Origin: Candidatus Roizmanbacteria bacterium
GTDB taxonomy: Bacteria > Patescibacteriota > Microgenomatia > UBA1406 > GWC2-37-13
NCBI GenBank assembly: GCA_026395475.1
Contig: JAPLYQ010000055.1
Span: 1 to 6,134, forward strand
Direction of reading: 5' to 3'
DNA: 6,134 nt
Below, one piece after another: positions 4,567 to 6,134 of this stretch. The notes beneath the pieces are model-generated. The model was not told where the DNA came from. It did not search any database and saw only the letters and a program-made list of their open reading frames with translations. The translations under genes and the position numbers were made by a program. Position 1 is the stretch's first letter, and every line of letters starts with the position of its first letter.

Positions 4567-4595
4567 ATTATAGTCAAAGACTGCTTATTTCGCAA
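4567..4595 (-). promoter_or_regulatory. Promoter of the tRNA operon, TTGCGA-17-TATAAT
   Basis: TTGCGA (4595-4590), 17 bp, and a perfect TATAAT (4572-4567) on the minus strand predict a start near 4560, about 11 nt before tRNA-Glu. The -35 lies inside the last codons of the upstream membrane-protein gene. Confidence 0.75.
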
Positions 4596-5238
4596 GCTTC
4601 TTCTTGAGTTCATCGATAAAATCTCGAGCATGATCCTTCCCACCCAAGCCAAATGCTAAGCCTCCCGCAATAGCAAGCATCGCAACTAACCCTGTAAAAA
4701 AGATGCGAATGAGGTCTTGTGCAACTCCCAACTGATTGAGCATGATGAGGATTGTAAAAAAAAGAATGGTAGATCTTGTAAATACTCCCAAGGAGCTTGA
4801 TGCAGATTCACCCGCACTTTTTGAACCCTGTCGTACCACATCCGAAGTAAGATTAGAAATAACGATACCTACAAACCCTATGATAACGGCTACGATTACA
4901 TTTGGAATATAAAGAACAAACTGATTAAGCACTTGAGTCGCTTGAGATAGTCCCCACGTTTCCAGTGTTGGGATAAGAAAGAGGATAATAACTGTCCATT
5001 TAACAAGTTCTGCAAGTACTGTCTCCCATAGTCGTACATCACGAGAGCTAATGAGTTTTGTTTTATTTAAAATGGAATCAATACGAGAAAATGCCATGAT
5101 GGCCAAAAGCAACCGTTTCAGAAGGAGTGCAACAATATATCCAGTTATAAGAATAAGTAGACCACCAAAAAAGTCAGGTAAATAATTTACCAATTTGGAC
5201 CAGAACTGTACAAGCACAAAATTTGTTGAGTCAAACAT
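4585..5238 (-). CDS. Conserved-TM-helix (CmpX/MscS-like) small membrane protein
   Basis: This 217-residue protein has about five hydrophobic helices (roughly 23-45, 77-92, 105-128, 154-170, 177-197). It ends with LAIAGGLAFGLGGKDHARDF at 188-207, the glycine/alanine-rich pore-helix signature shared by MscS channels and 'conserved TM helix' proteins. PNVIVAVIIGFVGIVIS at 112-128 is the repeat typical of the latter. The MscS cytoplasmic beta and vestibule domains are absent; only a short charged tail (DELKKKLAK) follows. It is probably an inner-membrane mechanosensitive-type channel or a related structural membrane protein. It is 82 bp downstream of yraN on the same strand, separated by an AT-rich inverted repeat, and its end carries the -35 of the tRNA operon. 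No Shine-Dalgarno precedes the ATG. Confidence 0.85.
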   Translation of the reverse strand: MFDSTNFVLVQFWSKLVNYLPDFFGGLLILITGYIVALLLKRLLLAIMAFSRIDSILNKTKLISSRDVRLWETVLAELVKWTVIILFLIPTLETWGLSQATQVLNQFVLYIPNVIVAVIIGFVGIVISNLTSDVVRQGSKSAGESASSSLGVFTRSTILFFTILIMLNQLGVAQDLIRIFFTGLVAMLAIAGGLAFGLGGKDHARDFIDELKKKLAK

Positions 5239-5245
5239 AGTAGAT

Positions 5246-5319
5246 AAATTAAATATTAAAAATTAAATATTAAAATTCAAAATTACTTTTTTGATCTTTG
5301 ATATTTGATATTTAATCTT
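5246..5319. repeat. AT-rich direct and inverted repeat between yraN and the membrane-protein gene
   Basis: ATTAAATATTAAA occurs twice in the left half (about 5249-5274). The right half (about 5291-5316) holds GATATTTGATATTTAAT, so the halves are imperfect inverted copies differing mainly by C/T and A/G transitions. Read on either strand it can fold into a long, weak hairpin with a loop around 5281-5290. It fills almost the whole 82-bp gap. No clear T-run after a GC stem, so a terminator role is uncertain. Confidence 0.6.
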
Positions 5320-5320
5320 G

Positions 5321-5674
5321 TTACACAACTTCATACATCTTTAATTCCTTAATTCGATAATCAGGAAATAATTCTATTGAGATAACCTGTACGCTAAGTT
5401 TACAGTTTTTGATTGTGTTCTGCAAGAGATATGCCTGTGCAACCCGCTGAATATGCTGTAATTTCCTTCCTGTTACAGCCTCATAAGGTTTACCATGAAG
5501 GTCCCCAACCCGAGTTTTTACTTCACAAAAATAGAGAGTATTTCCTTTTTTTGCAACAATATCAAGCTCCCCAAATCTATCACGATAGTTTTGTGCTTTT
5601 ATTGTATAGCCAAGAGAAAGGAGATGTTTTCTTGCAATTTCTTCACCTATTTTACCGGTTGACTGAAGAGACAT
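5321..5674 (-). CDS. yraN: YraN/UPF0102-family nuclease-fold protein
   Basis: The 117 residues match the whole UPF0102 family. GKIGEEIARKHLLSLGY spans 7-23, N29 and R31 come next, then GELDIV (35-40) with D38, and FCEVKTR (49-55) with E51 and K53. D38...E51-x-K53 is the PD-(D/E)xK nuclease core, and length is typical (115-130). The family has a Holliday-junction-resolvase-like fold; its cellular role is not well established. It follows rplS by 12 bp on the same strand, matching the widespread rplS-(rnhB)-yraN order, here without rnhB between. No Shine-Dalgarno precedes the ATG. Instead a TATAAT overlaps the rplS stop codon, so yraN may have its own start of transcription as well as read-through from rplS. 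Confidence 0.93.
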   Translation of the reverse strand: MSLQSTGKIGEEIARKHLLSLGYTIKAQNYRDRFGELDIVAKKGNTLYFCEVKTRVGDLHGKPYEAVTGRKLQHIQRVAQAYLLQNTIKNCKLSVQVISIELFPDYRIKELKMYEVV

Positions 5675-5685
5675 GTATAAAACGT

Positions 5686-5691
5686 ATTATA
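5686..5691 (-). promoter_or_regulatory. TATAAT overlapping the rplS stop codon, possible yraN promoter
   Basis: The end of rplS reads GTA TAA T, so its stop lies inside a perfect TATAAT ending 11 nt before the yraN ATG. The predicted leader is about 5 nt. No -35 match at 16-18 bp, so this may be only a consequence of the stop context. Confidence 0.35.
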
Positions 5692-6058
5692 CAGTTTTTG
5701 CGGCAGGTTTCTTTAATTTTCGTGTCTTTTTGATACTGTACAGCTTGTTTCTTGTTTCTGCTTCAGTATAGTCACGAATAAAGAATAGTTTTGATTTGCT
5801 GAAATTACTGTGCTTGTCGACTGTCAAAGATACGATGTTTGGTGAAGATAATGGAATAATACGCTCAACTCCAATACCAATTTTGGATATTTTTCGAACA
5901 GTGATGTTGCGTGTTTCAGGAGTACTTCCCTTGATCATAAGGAGAATGCCTTTAAAAAGCTGTGTGCGTTCTTTTTCACCATCTCGAATCTTATATTCGA
6001 GGCTGATGGTGTCACCGACCTTAAGCATTGTTTTGTTGAAATCAAATGAGTTTGCCAT
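5687..6058 (-). CDS. rplS: 50S ribosomal protein L19 (bL19)
   Basis: The 123-residue product has the L19 landmarks in order: KVGDTISLEYKI near 13-24, RTQLFKG (31-37), ITVRKIS (52-58), GVERIIPLSSP (63-73), and SKLFFIRD (89-96) matching the AKLYYLR motif, with a basic C-terminal tail. Family length is about 115-120. It is a large-subunit protein near the 30S/50S interface. It starts 30 nt after the pyrG-like stop and is followed closely by yraN. The usual upstream partner trmD is not adjacent. ATG 6058 has no Shine-Dalgarno; the preceding TATAAT gives a leader of about 8 nt. Confidence 0.96.
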   Translation of the reverse strand: MANSFDFNKTMLKVGDTISLEYKIRDGEKERTQLFKGILLMIKGSTPETRNITVRKISKIGIGVERIIPLSSPNIVSLTVDKHSNFSKSKLFFIRDYTEAETRNKLYSIKKTRKLKKPAAKTV

Positions 6059-6072
6059 ATGTTAAAAATGTA

Positions 6073-6101
6073 ATTATACCTTGTAAGGTTATTTTTTACA
6101 A
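6073..6101 (-). promoter_or_regulatory. rplS promoter TTGTAA-17-TATAAT
   Basis: TTGTAA (6101-6096) and perfect TATAAT (6078-6073) are 17 bp apart on the minus strand. The -35 is inside the last codons of the upstream gene. Predicted start is near 6066, 8 nt before the ATG. Confidence 0.7.
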
Positions 6102-6102
6102 G
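6080..6102. promoter_or_regulatory. Dyad CTTGTAA-N9-TTACAAG across the rplS promoter
   Basis: Seven-base perfect arms (6080-6086 and 6096-6102) with a 9-nt spacer cover the -35 and the spacer up to the -10. The position suits a repressor site. In RNA it would be a weak hairpin at the end of the upstream gene, without a following T-run. Confidence 0.35.
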
Positions 6103-6134
6103 CCTTAATAAAACCTACAAAGATTGGGTGTGGT
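6089..6134 (-). CDS. pyrG: C-terminal end of a CTP synthase-like gene (partial)
   Basis: From base 6133 the minus strand encodes PHPIFVGFIKACKK, then TAA at 6091-6089. HPxFxGFxKA is the usual C-terminal signature of CTP synthase, the glutamine-dependent enzyme making CTP from UTP. Only 14 codons are in the window, so the call rests on this short tail. Its last codons contain the -35 of the rplS promoter. Confidence 0.6.
   Translation of the reverse strand, partial: PHPIFVGFIKACKK

Noticed and set aside
5413..6065. Plus-strand open frames opposite yraN and rplS
   Set aside because: Shadows of two well-recognised genes.
1..6134. Alternative genetic code with TGA read as Gly
   Set aside because: The main proteins are full length without in-frame TGA and end in TAA, so the window gives no evidence for recoding.

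Overview
This AT-rich window looks like a reduced-genome bacterium of the Patescibacteria/CPR type (inference). Pointers are short intergenic gaps, several small proteins I cannot place, a tRNA without encoded CCA, a dispersed-repeat-like 20-bp GC palindrome in AT-rich DNA, TAA stops on all eight main genes whose 3' end is in the window, and no Shine-Dalgarno sequence at any main gene except a weak AGG at one alternative start. Many starts instead have a -10 promoter box 5-14 nt upstream, which suggests leaderless or near-leaderless mRNAs.

Layout. 1-568 (-): a HAD-superfamily 5'-nucleotidase-like gene cut by the window edge and absent from a simple ORF list. 604-650: a compound palindrome. 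658-1749 (-): a KamA-family radical-SAM aminomutase. 1802-1861 (-): a possible 19-codon micro-ORF behind a trp/tac-like promoter. 1959-2318 (-): an unknown protein with a possible Cys-His-Asp triad. 2421-2864 (+): an unknown protein with a textbook promoter ending at its ATG. 2973-3695 (+): a VanX-like D-Ala-D-Ala dipeptidase. 3717-4265 (-): an unknown protein with an HExxH-type motif. 4318-4595 (-): a small stable-RNA operon. 4585-5238 (-): a conserved-TM-helix (CmpX/MscS-like) membrane protein. 5321-6058 (-): yraN and rplS, preceded by the last 14 codons of what looks like pyrG.

The most striking item is the stable-RNA operon. A normal tRNA-Glu(UUC) is followed at once by the 3' half of a second tRNA, a 4-nt spacer, and then the 5' half of the same tRNA. 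Joined in the opposite order, the halves give a complete 72-nt cloverleaf with anticodon UAC (Val). All 7 acceptor pairs and 5 anticodon pairs form, and the break lies in the anticodon loop. This is the layout of a circularly permuted tRNA gene, known to me from red and green algae and archaea but not from bacteria. Downstream is an acceptor/T-arm minihelix without D or anticodon arms, then an intrinsic terminator whose loop is also T-loop-like. Cleavage at the tRNA-Glu 3' end and at the minihelix 5' end would release the permuted RNA with ends within about one nucleotide of those needed for joining. That processing model is inference; the base pairing is read directly.

The rplS-yraN pair and the tRNA operon are housekeeping. 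The left half (KamA, VanX-like and unknown genes) looks like accessory single-gene units, each with its own promoter.
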